A stretch of 35,777 nucleotides of DNA from Mycoplasmatota bacterium. GTDB taxonomy: Bacteria; Bacillota_I; Bacilli_A; Izemoplasmatales; Izemoplasmataceae. Both the position numbers and the translations under genes were made by a program. Of the stretch, positions 6,648-18,022 are shown piece after piece. The stretch spans positions 1 to 35,777 of the forward strand of contig JAUVDP010000010.1 of the NCBI GenBank assembly GCA_030595255.1. The letters run 5' to 3'. The notes beneath the pieces were generated by a model. The model ran no database searches and was not told the DNA's origin. It saw nothing but the letters and a program-made list of their open reading frames with translations. Within the stretch, counting starts at the first letter, position 1. The number at the start of each line of letters is the position of its first letter.

Positions 6648-8591
6648 TTATATATTTTTATATACTTTCGCAATGTTTTCTTTTGTGAATCCAAAGTATT
6701 TAATTGCTACTCCACCAGGAGCACTAACTCCGAATCTATCAATTCCAACCACAGTATTTGCGAATCTATACCATAAATCAGGACTACCCATTTCTAAAGC
6801 TATTCTTTTAGTAATTTTACTTGGTAATACTTCTTCTTGGTATTCTTCACTTGTATATTTAAACACATCCATACAAGGCATTGATACTACTCTTACTTTA
6901 AATCCATCTTTGGCAAGTAATTCTTGTGTATCAAGCGCAAGTCCTACTTCACTACCTGTTGCTATTAAGATTCCTTCAAAGTCTTTCATATCACTAATTA
7001 CATAAGCACCTTTTTTAAAGTCTTCGTAATTAGTTTCTTTTTTAACTTCTAAGTTTTGTCTTGATAAAGTAATTACTGAAGGAGTAGAAGTCGCTTCTAA
7101 AGCAAATCTATAACTAAACGCAGTTTCATTAGCGTCACATGGTCTAAGTACGTTAACGTTAGGCGTAGTTCTTAACATTGATAACTGTTCAACTGGTTCA
7201 TGAGTTGGACCATCTTCTCCAACTGCGACAGAATCATGTGTAAATATATAGATTGAAGGTAATCCCATAATTGCGGCCATTCTAACTGAAGGTTTTAAGT
7301 AATCAGCAAATACGAAGAATGCTCCACTAAATCCTTTTAATCCATGTAAAGTAATACCGTTAACTAAAGCAGCCATAGCGTGTTCTCTAACACCGTAACT
7401 TATATTTCTACCAAGTCTATTATCTTTAGTGAAATCTCCATTAATCCCTTTAGCTTTTGTTGATTTAGTTAAATCAGCACTACCACCAATAAGCTCAATT
7501 AAAGTTTCAGATAACTTAGTTAATACTTTACCACCAGTTACTCTAGAGGCTTCATTAGTACCAAGAGGCATAGTAACTAACACTTCTTCAAAATTAATAT
7601 CTAATTTACCATTAATAATATTTTCTAATTTTTGTGCTAATTCAGGATATTTTTCTTTATAATCTTCAAACATGTTATCCCAATCATTCATCGCAGTTTC
7701 ACCGCGTTGAATTGTGTTTTTAAAGAAATCTTCATAAACTTCATCAGGAGCAGTAAATTCTGGATAATTGTAATCCATTCTTTTTCTCATTAAGTCTGTT
7801 TCTTCTTTACCTATTGGAGAACCATGAGTTGAACTTTTACCTGCATCTTTAGAACCAAATCCAATAATAGATTTAACTTCAATAATTGAAGGTTTATCAG
7901 TTAACTTCGCAGCTTCAATAGCTTTATTTAATTCATCTAGATTATTCGTATCTTCAACACGAGAATAATCCCAATTCATTGATTCATATTTTTCTTTAAC
8001 ATTTTCAGTGTTTGCCCACGCAAGAGGACCATCTAATTGGATATCATTTGAATCATATAAAACGATTAGTTTTTCTAATCCTAAATTACCAATTAAACTC
8101 ATTGCTTCTTGAGTAACACCTTCTTGTAAATCTCCATCACCACATATTGTATATGTATAATGATCAATTACATTAAATCCTTTTTTATTAAATGTAGCAG
8201 CTAAATAATTTTCAGCTAAAGCCATACCAGCAGCCATAGGAATACCTTGCCCTAAAGGTCCGCTTGTAGCGTCAATCCCTTTAGTATGTAAATACTCAGG
8301 ATGACCTGGAGTTAAAGAATTTAATTGTCTAAACTCTTGTAAATCTTTAATTTCAACACCAAATCCAGCAAAGTGTAATAAAGGATATAACATTCCCGTT
8401 GCATGTCCTGCAGCTAAGATAAATCTATCTCTATTAAACCATAATGGATTACTAGGTGAAACTCTCATATGTTTTGTATATAAACTGTAAATAATAGGTG
8501 CAGCACCTAATACTATTCCTGGATGTCCACTATTTGCTTTATTAATAGCATCCATCCCTAAAAAACGTATTGCATTAACTGATTTATTCAT
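6648..8591 (-). CDS. tkt: Transketolase
   Basis: A thiamine-diphosphate enzyme moving two-carbon units between sugar phosphates in the non-oxidative pentose phosphate pathway, which supplies ribose-5-phosphate for the nucleotide operons nearby. The 647-aa length is normal. Visible are GHPG (22-25), GHATGMLYPLLH (62-73), GPLGQGI (111-117), the ThDP/Mg motif GDGDLQEG (151-158) continuing to NDIQLDG, the catalytic Glu in GVREHAM, and the C-terminal SAPGGVAIKYFGF segment. A strong AGGAGG ribosome binding site precedes the ATG. It is a single-gene unit, divergent from the pyr operon across a 336-bp control region, with its own terminator. The identification is secure. Confidence 0.98.
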   Translation of the reverse strand: MNKSVNAIRFLGMDAINKANSGHPGIVLGAAPIIYSLYTKHMRVSPSNPLWFNRDRFILAAGHATGMLYPLLHFAGFGVEIKDLQEFRQLNSLTPGHPEYLHTKGIDATSGPLGQGIPMAAGMALAENYLAATFNKKGFNVIDHYTYTICGDGDLQEGVTQEAMSLIGNLGLEKLIVLYDSNDIQLDGPLAWANTENVKEKYESMNWDYSRVEDTNNLDELNKAIEAAKLTDKPSIIEVKSIIGFGSKDAGKSSTHGSPIGKEETDLMRKRMDYNYPEFTAPDEVYEDFFKNTIQRGETAMNDWDNMFEDYKEKYPELAQKLENIINGKLDINFEEVLVTMPLGTNEASRVTGGKVLTKLSETLIELIGGSADLTKSTKAKGINGDFTKDNRLGRNISYGVREHAMAALVNGITLHGLKGFSGAFFVFADYLKPSVRMAAIMGLPSIYIFTHDSVAVGEDGPTHEPVEQLSMLRTTPNVNVLRPCDANETAFSYRFALEATSTPSVITLSRQNLEVKKETNYEDFKKGAYVISDMKDFEGILIATGSEVGLALDTQELLAKDGFKVRVVSMPCMDVFKYTSEEYQEEVLPSKITKRIALEMGSPDLWYRFANTVVGIDRFGVSAPGGVAIKYFGFTKENIAKVYKNI

Positions 8592-8641
8592 TGTTTTCCT
8601 CCTAAAAATACAAATTAAAATATTAATTCTTGATGCTAAAT

Positions 8642-8647
8642 ATTATA
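8642..8647 (-). promoter_or_regulatory. Putative -10 box of tkt
   Basis: TATAAT on the minus strand, about 50 nt upstream of the tkt ATG. The -35 at 17 bp (TTTCAA) is weak. The 8650-8740 stretch between this box and the pyr promoter is a very AT-rich run with no other structure I can name. Confidence 0.5.
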
Positions 8648-8747
8648 CATTAAAGTTATAAATTTTGAAAGGATAATAGAAAAAATCAACGTTTTTTTAT
8701 CAAACAAATATAATAATATATATAATGATTTTTTTTTATACTTTTTA

Positions 8748-8776
8748 TTGCAGTTTTTCTAAATATATTATATAAT
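8748..8776 (+). promoter_or_regulatory. Putative pyr operon promoter
   Basis: -35 TTGCAG (8748-8753) and -10 TATAAT (8771-8776) are exactly 17 bp apart. This would start a leader RNA near 8783, just before the PyrR-binding hairpin and about 145 nt before pyrB. Confidence 0.6.
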
Positions 8777-8784
8777 AAAAGTAG

Positions 8785-8872
8785 CTTTTTAAATTAGTCC
8801 AGAGAGACTTATAAGAGTATACATTATTTTCGATGAAAATACATTTTTTCAATAAAATAATATAACTTATAA
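8785..8872 (+). promoter_or_regulatory. PyrR-responsive attenuator leader (anti-antiterminator and antiterminator)
   Basis: AGTC-CAGAGA-GACT at 8796-8809 matches the PyrR-binding loop consensus of Bacillus pyr leaders: a 4-bp stem with a purine-rich loop. A lower stem forms between 8785-8789 and 8813-8817. A competing antiterminator can be drawn by pairing 8809-8815 with 8866-8872 and 8823-8830 with 8854-8861, which would break the PyrR-binding hairpin. In the known mechanism PyrR with UMP stabilises the first hairpin and lets the downstream terminator form. Sequence match is direct; the mechanism is carried over from the family, and PyrR itself is encoded two genes downstream of the leader. 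Confidence 0.88.
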
Positions 8873-8909
8873 AATTCTTCCTGGTCTATAACTGGCAAGA
8901 ATTTTTTTT
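8871..8909 (+). terminator. Attenuation terminator of the pyr operon
   Basis: A 9-bp outer stem (8871-8879 with 8897-8905) plus an inner 5-bp stem with two G-U pairs (8881-8885 with 8891-8895) is followed by eight T residues in all. It ends about 10 nt before the pyrB ribosome binding site AAGGAGG, which fits transcription attenuation. Confidence 0.88.
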
Positions 8910-8927
8910 ATATTATAAGGAGGAAAA

Positions 8928-9794
8928 ATGAAAAATTTATTTGCATTAAAGGATTTATCAGTTGTAGACATTAACGGTATTTTAGAAGAAGCCATTGAAT
9001 TTAAAAATGGTAAGAAGTATGACAAACTTGAGGGAAAATCAGTAGTTAATATGTTCTTTGAAAACAGTACTAGAACGTTTTATAGCTTTTTAAAAGCTGA
9101 AAACAACATGATGATGGATGAAACTAACTTTAACCCTGAAACATCAAGTTTGAAAAAAGGAGAAAGTTTATACGATACAGTAAAAACTTTCGAATCATTA
9201 GGATATGATTGTTTTGTAATTAGACATGGGCAAAATAATTATTACAAACAACTCAGCAATATCAATGTTCCAATCTTAAATGGTGGAGATGGGACAGGTA
9301 ATCATCCAACACAAAGTCTTTTAGATTTAATGACTATCAAAGAAAACTTTGGAGATTTTGAAGGATTAAAAATTACTATTGTTGGGGATATCAGACATTC
9401 AAGAGTTGCACATACAAATATTTCTGTAATGGAAAGACTGGGAATGAAAGTATATGTCTCAGGACCAAAAGAATTTGATGATGGTTCTGCGGAGTATATC
9501 GAGTTTGATAAGGCAGTAAAAGAAATGGATATAATTATGCTTTTACGTGTTCAATATGAAAGACACGGATACTGTATGACTCTAGAAAAAGATGAATACT
9601 TGAAAAAGTATGGACTTATTATGGAAAGAGTAAATAAAATGAAAGACGATGCAATAATTATGCATCCAGCACCATTTAATAGAAAAGTTGAAATTGATGA
9701 CCCTGTAGTTGAATGTAAAAAATCAAGAATATTTGAACAGATGGCAAACGGAGTATTTGTACGTATGGCTGTCTTAAAATGGGCATTGGAGTAA
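8928..9794 (+). CDS. pyrB: Aspartate carbamoyltransferase, catalytic chain
   Basis: Joins carbamoyl phosphate and L-aspartate to give N-carbamoyl-aspartate, the committed step of UMP synthesis. At 288 aa it is slightly short for the family. The carbamoyl-phosphate site appears as FFENSTRT (43-50), where families usually have FFEPSTRTR; Phe51 replaces the usual second Arg. SSLKKGESLYDT supplies the loop from the neighbouring subunit, GNHPTQSLLDL holds the catalytic His, RVQYER and HPAPFNRKVEI bind aspartate. No pyrI regulatory chain is present, as in Bacillus. It is first in the pyr operon, behind the PyrR attenuator, with a strong AAGGAGG site. Confidence 0.96.
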   Translation: MKNLFALKDLSVVDINGILEEAIEFKNGKKYDKLEGKSVVNMFFENSTRTFYSFLKAENNMMMDETNFNPETSSLKKGESLYDTVKTFESLGYDCFVIRHGQNNYYKQLSNINVPILNGGDGTGNHPTQSLLDLMTIKENFGDFEGLKITIVGDIRHSRVAHTNISVMERLGMKVYVSGPKEFDDGSAEYIEFDKAVKEMDIIMLLRVQYERHGYCMTLEKDEYLKKYGLIMERVNKMKDDAIIMHPAPFNRKVEIDDPVVECKKSRIFEQMANGVFVRMAVLKWALE

Positions 9795-9798
9795 AAAA

Positions 9799-10323
9799 AT
9801 GGAAAAAACTATTATTGATTCAGAAACACTAAAAAGAACAATTAGAAGAATTTCTTATGAAATCTTAGAAAAAAATAATAATATTGAAAATGTTGTTTTA
9901 ATTGGAATAAAATCTAAAGGAATAACCTTAGCAAAGATAATTCAAGATAATATCCTACATATTGAAGGGATAAAACTAAACCTTGGATCAATTGATATCT
10001 CACCTTACCGTGATGATATCAAATCTAATATTCCAAAAGAAATAAATAAAGAGACTGTACCTTTTTCAATTAAAGACAAAATAGTTATTTTAATTGATGA
10101 TGTACTATATACAGGGCGAACTATTAGAGCTGCAATGGATGCAGTTATGGATTTAGGACGTCCTAAAAGAATTGAATTGACAATTTTAATTGATCGAGGA
10201 CATCGTCAATTACCAATAAAAGCAAACTATATTGGGAAGAACATTCCAACATCTGAAGACGAATTAATCAAAGTGATATTAACTGATTTATCATCAAATG
10301 ATAAAGTTTTGATTATTAAGTAA
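9799..10323 (+). CDS. pyrR: PyrR attenuation regulator / uracil phosphoribosyltransferase
   Basis: An RNA-binding regulator that senses UMP/UTP and PRPP and, in many Firmicutes, also converts uracil and PRPP to UMP. The 174-aa protein has the phosphoribosyltransferase PRPP loop VILIDDVLYTGRTIRAAMDA (about 91-110) and the family-typical LIDRGHRQLPI segment followed by VGK-like YIGKNIPTS. It starts 4 nt after pyrB, with GGAG in the last codons of pyrB serving as ribosome binding site. Being the second gene of the operon whose leader carries the matching RNA target makes autoregulation very likely. The assignment is secure; enzymatic activity is not shown. Confidence 0.97.
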   Translation: MEKTIIDSETLKRTIRRISYEILEKNNNIENVVLIGIKSKGITLAKIIQDNILHIEGIKLNLGSIDISPYRDDIKSNIPKEINKETVPFSIKDKIVILIDDVLYTGRTIRAAMDAVMDLGRPKRIELTILIDRGHRQLPIKANYIGKNIPTSEDELIKVILTDLSSNDKVLIIK

Positions 10324-10329
10324 ACGCTT

Positions 10330-11593
10330 ATGAAAATATTACTTAAAAACGGAAAAATTCTATCTAAAGATGATTTGATTCTAAAAGATATTTTAATAGA
10401 AGATGAAATAATAATTTCTATTAAAGATAAAATAGAAGAAACAGAAGAAATGGAAGTTATTGATATTAGTAATAACTTCATTTCTCCTGGATTTATTGAT
10501 ATGCATGTACATTTAAGAGAGCCTGGAAATCCTGAAAAGGAAACAATTAAAACAGGTACAATGGCTGCTGCAAGAGGTGGATATAGTCTTGTTTGTGCAA
10601 TGCCAAATACAATTCCTACCCCAGATACAATTGAAAATGTAATTGCGTTAAAAGCGAAAATAAAAAAAGATGCAATTATTAAAGTATTACCGTATGCTCC
10701 TATCACAATTAATCAAAAACATGACGCAGAACTTGTTGATATGAATAGTTTAAAAAATGATGTTTGTGGATTTTCAAATGATGGATTTGGAATTCAAAGT
10801 ACTAAACAAATGTATGAAGCTATGAACAATGCTTATCGCTATGAAACTTTGATTGCTGCACATTGTGAAGATGAAGGAATATTATATGATGGTTATGTTC
10901 ATAAAGGGATTAAAGCTTTAGAAAATGGCTGGCATGGAATTACTAGTTTATCTGAGAGTATTCAAATTTCACGTGATACATTAATTGCTGAAGAAACAAA
11001 TGCAAAATACCATGTTTGCCACATTTCTACCAAAGAAGGTGTCAGAATTGTAAGAGACGCAAAAAAAAGAGGTGTAAATGTATCTTGCGAAGTAACTCCA
11101 CATCATCTTCTTCTCACAGAGTTTGATGTGCAGGATAGTAATTTTAAAATGAATCCCCCAGTAAGAGGAATTGATGATAAGTATTCTTTAATCTCAGGAT
11201 TACTTGACGGAACAATTGATTGTATTGTAACTGATCATGCTCCTCATACTTTAGAAGAAAAAAATAAAGGATTAAAAACAGCACCTTTTGGAATTGTTGG
11301 ACTAGAAACTGCTTTTCCTCTTATTTATACGAACCTTGTAAAAACAAATATAGCAAAACTAAGTGACGCTATAAAATGGTTTAGCCTTAATCCTGCTAAA
11401 AGACTTAACTTAGGTTATGGAAATCTAATTGAAGGTAGAGTCGCAGATATTACAATAATTGATCTACATACTAAAAAAGCAATTGATAAAGAAAAATTCT
11501 TTTCTAAAGGAAGAAATACACCCTTTAATAAGTGGATATGTGAAGGATGGCCAATTATGACCATAGTTAACGGTAGAATCGTTTATAAGGATC

Positions 11594-11610
<17 letters not shown>
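10330..11610 (+). CDS. pyrC: Dihydroorotase, class I
   Basis: Cyclises carbamoyl-aspartate to dihydroorotate in UMP synthesis. The 426-aa length and the zinc-binding DMHVHLREPG motif (His59 and His61) identify the class I, Bacillus-type enzyme of the amidohydrolase superfamily. AMPNT and the catalytic TDHAPH motif near residue 300 agree, as does the C-terminal KW(I)CEGWP(I)-type end. It starts 6 nt after pyrR without a convincing Shine-Dalgarno, so translation is probably coupled. Its 3' end overlaps the pyrK start. Confidence 0.98.
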
Positions 11611-13932
<2,322 letters not shown>

Positions 13933-13933
<1 letters not shown>

Positions 13934-14565
13934 TGGAAAAAATAATAGCTAAAGAACTACTTAAAATAAATGCGGTTTTCTTAAAACCAAACGATCCTTT
14001 TACTTGGGCAAGTGGAATAAAATCACCAATATACTGTGATAATAGACTTACTCTTTCATATCCTAAAACAAGAAAAATAATAGAAAATGAATTAGCTATG
14101 AAAGTAAAAGAACAATATCCTGAAGCAATGATGATTATCGGTACTGCAACAGCAGGAATTGCACATGCTGCTTTAGTTGCAGATATCTTAGACCTTCCAA
14201 TGGGTTATGTAAGAGGTAGTAGTAAAACTCATGGTAGAAATAATGTTATTGAAGGATTAGTAAAAAAAGGAATGAAAGTAGTTGTAATTGAAGATTTAAT
14301 ATCTACAGGTGGATCTTGTATTAGAGTTGTAGAAGTACTTAGAGAAGCAGGGCTTGATGTTCTTGGAGTTGTTTCAATCTTTACATATAATTTAGTGAAG
14401 GGCTTTGAAACGTTCAAGAAAGCAAATGTTGAATATCATTCAATAACTAATTATGATATTTTAGTAGAAGTTGCTTTAGAACTAGGATACATTAAGGAAT
14501 ATGATCTTAAAAAATTACATCAATGGAAAAAAGATCCGAGTGATGAAACTTGGATAAATAAATAA
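13933..14565 (+). CDS. pyrE: Orotate phosphoribosyltransferase
   Basis: Adds ribose-5-phosphate from PRPP to orotate, giving OMP. The 210-aa protein has the PRPP-binding motif [13 protein letters not shown] (about 116-128) and the family's N-terminal [16 protein letters not shown] segment. AAGGAG lies in the last codons of pyrF, a few bases before the ATG. It is the last gene of the pyr operon; a strong two-way terminator follows 13 nt after the stop. The operon contains every step from carbamoyl phosphate to UMP, but no carA or carB is in this window. Confidence 0.98.
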
Positions 14566-14577
14566 CAAACATTAATA

Positions 14578-14615
14578 AAAAAACCTTAAAACTGAATTTA
14601 GTTTTAAGGTTTTTT
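14578..14615. terminator. Bidirectional terminator between pyrE and purD
   Basis: A 16-bp stem (14578-14593 with 14600-14615) with a 6-nt loop has A runs on the left and T runs on the right, so it works for both converging operons, pyr on the plus strand and pur on the minus strand. Confidence 0.93.
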
Positions 14616-14659
14616 ATTTCTAATCTTTTATTTATAGGATTTATAACAAATATTTTTTT

Positions 14660-15907
14660 CTACTTCTTTACAGACTTAGCTCCTATATCTGTGCGATAAA
14701 TTAAGTTATCACATTCTATATTACTTACATTTATATAAGCATTTTCTTTTGCCTCTTCAATTGTTTTACCTTTACCAGTAACTAGTAATACTCTTCCTCC
14801 ACTACTAAGTAATTCATTTTTATATATCTTTGTACCCATATGAAATATAAGACTATCAGTTTTATTAGTTCCAACTATCTTATGGTTAATACTGTATTTA
14901 TTTGGATACCCTTTAGAAGCCAGTACTACCCCTAAATAATAATCATCATCCCATTCAATCTTTTTAACACAACTATGTAGTAAATTATTAATTATTTCAA
15001 GAAAATCTGTCTTAAGTTTAGGTAAAATAACTTCAGCTTCAGGATCTCCAAATCTAGCATTAAACTCAATAACTTTAGGTCCATCTACTGTTTGAATTAA
15101 TCCACCATATAAAAATCCTGTGAAATTACAATTTTCTTTAACTAATCCCTTAGCTGCTTTTTTCATAACATTTAGAACGGCGTAGTCTACACTCTCTTGA
15201 GTAATTATTGGAACAGGACAATAAACTCCCATCCCTCCAGTATTAGGACCAAGATCATTATCAAGTAACCTCTTATGATCTTGTGCAATAGGCATTGGAA
15301 TGACTATCTCATCATGAACAAAAGCCATTAAACTGAATTCTTCACCCTCTAAAAATTCTTCTATAATTACAGATCCATCACCATACTTTTTATCTTCTAA
15401 CATCATTTTAAGAGCTATAACTGCCTCATCTTTTGTAGTAGCTACTACTACTCCTTTACCAGCAGCTAACCCATCATATTTTATAACTATTGGAATTTTA
15501 TTCGCATCTAAATAATTTAAGGCATCATTATAGTTATCAAAAATTTGATATTCAGCAGTTGGAATATCATATTTTTTCATAATCTCTTTAGCAAATGCCT
15601 TTGAAGTTTCTATTTGGGCTGCTTTTTTTGTTGGTCCAAATACAGAAATATTTGAGCCTTGAAAATAATCTGCAATTCCATTTGCTAAATATAATTCACT
15701 TCCTGGAATTATTAAATCAATTTCATAAACAATCGAAAACTTCATAATAGCTTTGTTATCAAAAGGATTAAGATCAACAATAGTAGCATACTGTTTAATC
15801 CCAGCATTTCCTTTTGCGACAAATAACTTATTTACTAATTTTGATTTACTAATAACATAAGCCAGTGCGTGTTCTCTTCCACCTTGACCTAATATTAATA
15901 TATTCAT
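14660..15907 (-). CDS. purD: Phosphoribosylamine-glycine ligase (GAR synthetase)
   Basis: Joins phosphoribosylamine and glycine with ATP to give GAR, step two of purine synthesis. The 415-aa protein has the N-terminal NILILGQGGREHAL motif, the ATP-grasp segments KYDGLAAGKGVVVA and EEFLEGEEFS, GGMGVYCPVP, and FNARFGDPEAEV, all in the family order. It is the last gene of the nine-gene pur operon, 11 nt after purH, and is followed by the terminator shared with pyrE. The identification is secure. Confidence 0.98.
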   Translation of the reverse strand: MNILILGQGGREHALAYVISKSKLVNKLFVAKGNAGIKQYATIVDLNPFDNKAIMKFSIVYEIDLIIPGSELYLANGIADYFQGSNISVFGPTKKAAQIETSKAFAKEIMKKYDIPTAEYQIFDNYNDALNYLDANKIPIVIKYDGLAAGKGVVVATTKDEAVIALKMMLEDKKYGDGSVIIEEFLEGEEFSLMAFVHDEIVIPMPIAQDHKRLLDNDLGPNTGGMGVYCPVPIITQESVDYAVLNVMKKAAKGLVKENCNFTGFLYGGLIQTVDGPKVIEFNARFGDPEAEVILPKLKTDFLEIINNLLHSCVKKIEWDDDYYLGVVLASKGYPNKYSINHKIVGTNKTDSLIFHMGTKIYKNELLSSGGRVLLVTGKGKTIEEAKENAYINVSNIECDNLIYRTDIGAKSVKK

Positions 15908-15918
15908 TTATCTCACTC

Positions 15919-17454
15919 CTAATGTTTAAAGTGTCTATTACCAGTAAATACCATTGTAATCCCTAACTCATTACAAGCATTTATAGAATCTTTATCTCTA
16001 ATAGATCCACCTGGTTGTACAATTCTTTTTACTCCATACTTATAAGCTAACTTAACGACATCATCAAAAGGAAAAAAGGCATCACTAGATAGTGTTAAAT
16101 CTTCTGTATGTCCATGATTCTTAGCCCATGCAAGTGCAATTTCTGCGGCTCCAATACGGTTCATCTGTCCAGCTCCTACACCTACAGTTTGATAATTCTT
16201 TGTAATAACAATAGCGTTAGACTTTACGTGTTTTACTACTTTCCATGCAAAGTACAACTCATTTAATTCTTCTTTTGTTGGACTAGTATTTGTAACAGTT
16301 TTTAAACTCTCTTTTTTCACTATATAATTGTCTAGTTCTTGTATTAATATCCCACCATTAACTGTTGTAAATTGATAGGAATCTGAATTACTCTTAGTAG
16401 TATCTAATTTTAACACTCTTAGATTCTTCTTCTTTAACAATATCTCTAAAGCTTCTGTTTGATACTCTGGAGCGATAACTATTTCTAAGAAAATTTTATT
16501 TAATTCTTTAGCTAAATTAGGTGTTACTTCTCTATTTAAAGCCACAATTCCACCAAAGATAGACATAGGATCACTATTTTTTGCTTTTATAAATGCTTCT
16601 TCAATATTAGTTGATGATCCTACTCCACATGGATTCATATGTTTAAGTGCAACTGCAGTTGCTAAATCAAATTCTTTCAATATATTAATCGCTGAATTAG
16701 CATCTTGAATATTATTATAAGATAAAGCTTTTCCATTTAATATTTCTGCGTTTAATAATGAATACTTTGAATCACTTGATTTATATAAAATTGCTTCTTG
16801 ATGAGGATTCTCACCATATCTTAATTCTTGTACAAATTCAAAAGTATTTGTTAAGTTTTTAGGATTAGTAATATTAAGTGTTTTTGTAAAATAGTTTGAT
16901 ATTACTGCATCGTATGATGCAGTCAATATAAATGCTTTTGCACTTAAGTGTTTTTTTGTTTCTAATAATGTATCTCCATGTTCTTTTATTTCTTCAAGAA
17001 CTTTATCATAATCTTCAATATCACAAACAACACTTACAAATTGATAATTTTTAGCCGCACTTCTAATCATCGAAGGTCCACCAATATCAATTTGTTCTAT
17101 AGCTTCATTAAATGTACATCCTTCTTTTTCAATAGTTTGTTTAAAAGGATATAGATTTACACAAACTAAATCGATATATTTAATTCCGTGTTCCTTAACT
17201 TGAGCTATATGACTTTCATTATCTCTAAGTGAAAGTAATCCTCCATGAATTTTTGGATGTAATGTTTTAACTCTTCCATTAAGTATTTCGGGAAATGAAG
17301 TTACTTCTTCTATTGATATAGTATTTATATTACCTTCTTCTAAAACTTTTTTTGTTCCACCAGTTGAAATTATTTCATAACCACATTCTACTAATCCTTT
17401 TGCAAATTCAACTATGTTTGTTTTATCACTTACACTTATCAAAGCTCTTTTCAT
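15919..17454 (-). CDS. purH: Bifunctional AICAR transformylase / IMP cyclohydrolase
   Basis: Carries out the last two steps to IMP: formylation of AICAR, then ring closure. The 511-aa length is normal. The N-terminal cyclohydrolase (MGS-like) domain starts with ALISVSDKTNIVEFA and contains the NLYPF loop; the C-terminal transformylase domain shows ALKHMNPCGVG and KHVKSNAIV with catalytic Lys-His, and DAFFPFDD, ending in FTGNRHFKH. It lies one base after purN, consistent with coupled translation, and 11 nt before purD. Confidence 0.98.
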   Translation of the reverse strand: MKRALISVSDKTNIVEFAKGLVECGYEIISTGGTKKVLEEGNINTISIEEVTSFPEILNGRVKTLHPKIHGGLLSLRDNESHIAQVKEHGIKYIDLVCVNLYPFKQTIEKEGCTFNEAIEQIDIGGPSMIRSAAKNYQFVSVVCDIEDYDKVLEEIKEHGDTLLETKKHLSAKAFILTASYDAVISNYFTKTLNITNPKNLTNTFEFVQELRYGENPHQEAILYKSSDSKYSLLNAEILNGKALSYNNIQDANSAINILKEFDLATAVALKHMNPCGVGSSTNIEEAFIKAKNSDPMSIFGGIVALNREVTPNLAKELNKIFLEIVIAPEYQTEALEILLKKKNLRVLKLDTTKSNSDSYQFTTVNGGILIQELDNYIVKKESLKTVTNTSPTKEELNELYFAWKVVKHVKSNAIVITKNYQTVGVGAGQMNRIGAAEIALAWAKNHGHTEDLTLSSDAFFPFDDVVKLAYKYGVKRIVQPGGSIRDKDSINACNELGITMVFTGNRHFKH

Positions 17455-17455
17455 A

Positions 17456-18022
17456 CTATTCCTCCAATAATTTTATTATTGTACTCGGGTAAAGCAAATG
17501 TTCTATTCTATGTATTTCTTTTTCTATTTCTTCTCTTGAAGTTAAATTTGAAATATCTAATGTCTCTTGCGCAATTATCTCACCAGTATCAACACCTTCA
17601 TCAACATAATGAACTGTCACACCAGTAACTTTAACTTTATATTCAATTGCTTGTCCAATTGCATCTATACCTTTAAATGAAGGTAATAATGATGGATGGA
17701 TATTAATGATTTTCTTATAGTATTTTGATAGAATGGTTTTTCCTATTATTCTCATATACCCTGCTAAAACTATTAAATCAATATCAAATTCTTCTAATTT
17801 TGATAAAATACTGTTTTCATAGTCAGATTTATTTTTATAATCTTTTGAATTAAATGTAAATATATTTTTATTTAATTTCTGGGCATGTTTTATTACTAAA
17901 GAATCAGGTTTATCAGATACTACAAGTACAACCTTAGCAATTCTAGAATTAACGTTAAGTGCTTTGTTAATTGCTAAAAAGTTCGTTCCAGTACCTGATG
18001 CAAATACAGCTATATTTTTCAT
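17456..18022 (-). CDS. purN: Phosphoribosylglycinamide formyltransferase (GART 1)
   Basis: Transfers a formyl group from 10-formyl-THF to GAR. The 188-aa protein has the N-terminal phosphate loop FASGTGTNF, the catalytic INIHPSLLPSFKG segment (Asn and His) and the TVHYVDEGVDTGEIIAQ block with the catalytic Asp. The start overlaps the purM stop by one base. No formate-dependent purT is in the window. Confidence 0.98.
   Translation of the reverse strand: MKNIAVFASGTGTNFLAINKALNVNSRIAKVVLVVSDKPDSLVIKHAQKLNKNIFTFNSKDYKNKSDYENSILSKLEEFDIDLIVLAGYMRIIGKTILSKYYKKIINIHPSLLPSFKGIDAIGQAIEYKVKVTGVTVHYVDEGVDTGEIIAQETLDISNLTSREEIEKEIHRIEHLLYPSTIIKLLEE

Noticed and set aside
10319-10332. cre-like AGTAAACGCTTATG at the pyrC start
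   Set aside because: Three mismatches and an internal operon position over a start codon; not convincing.
10227-10706. 159-codon minus-strand frame over pyrR and pyrC
   Set aside because: Antisense shadow of two secure genes, with low-complexity Ile/Ser composition.
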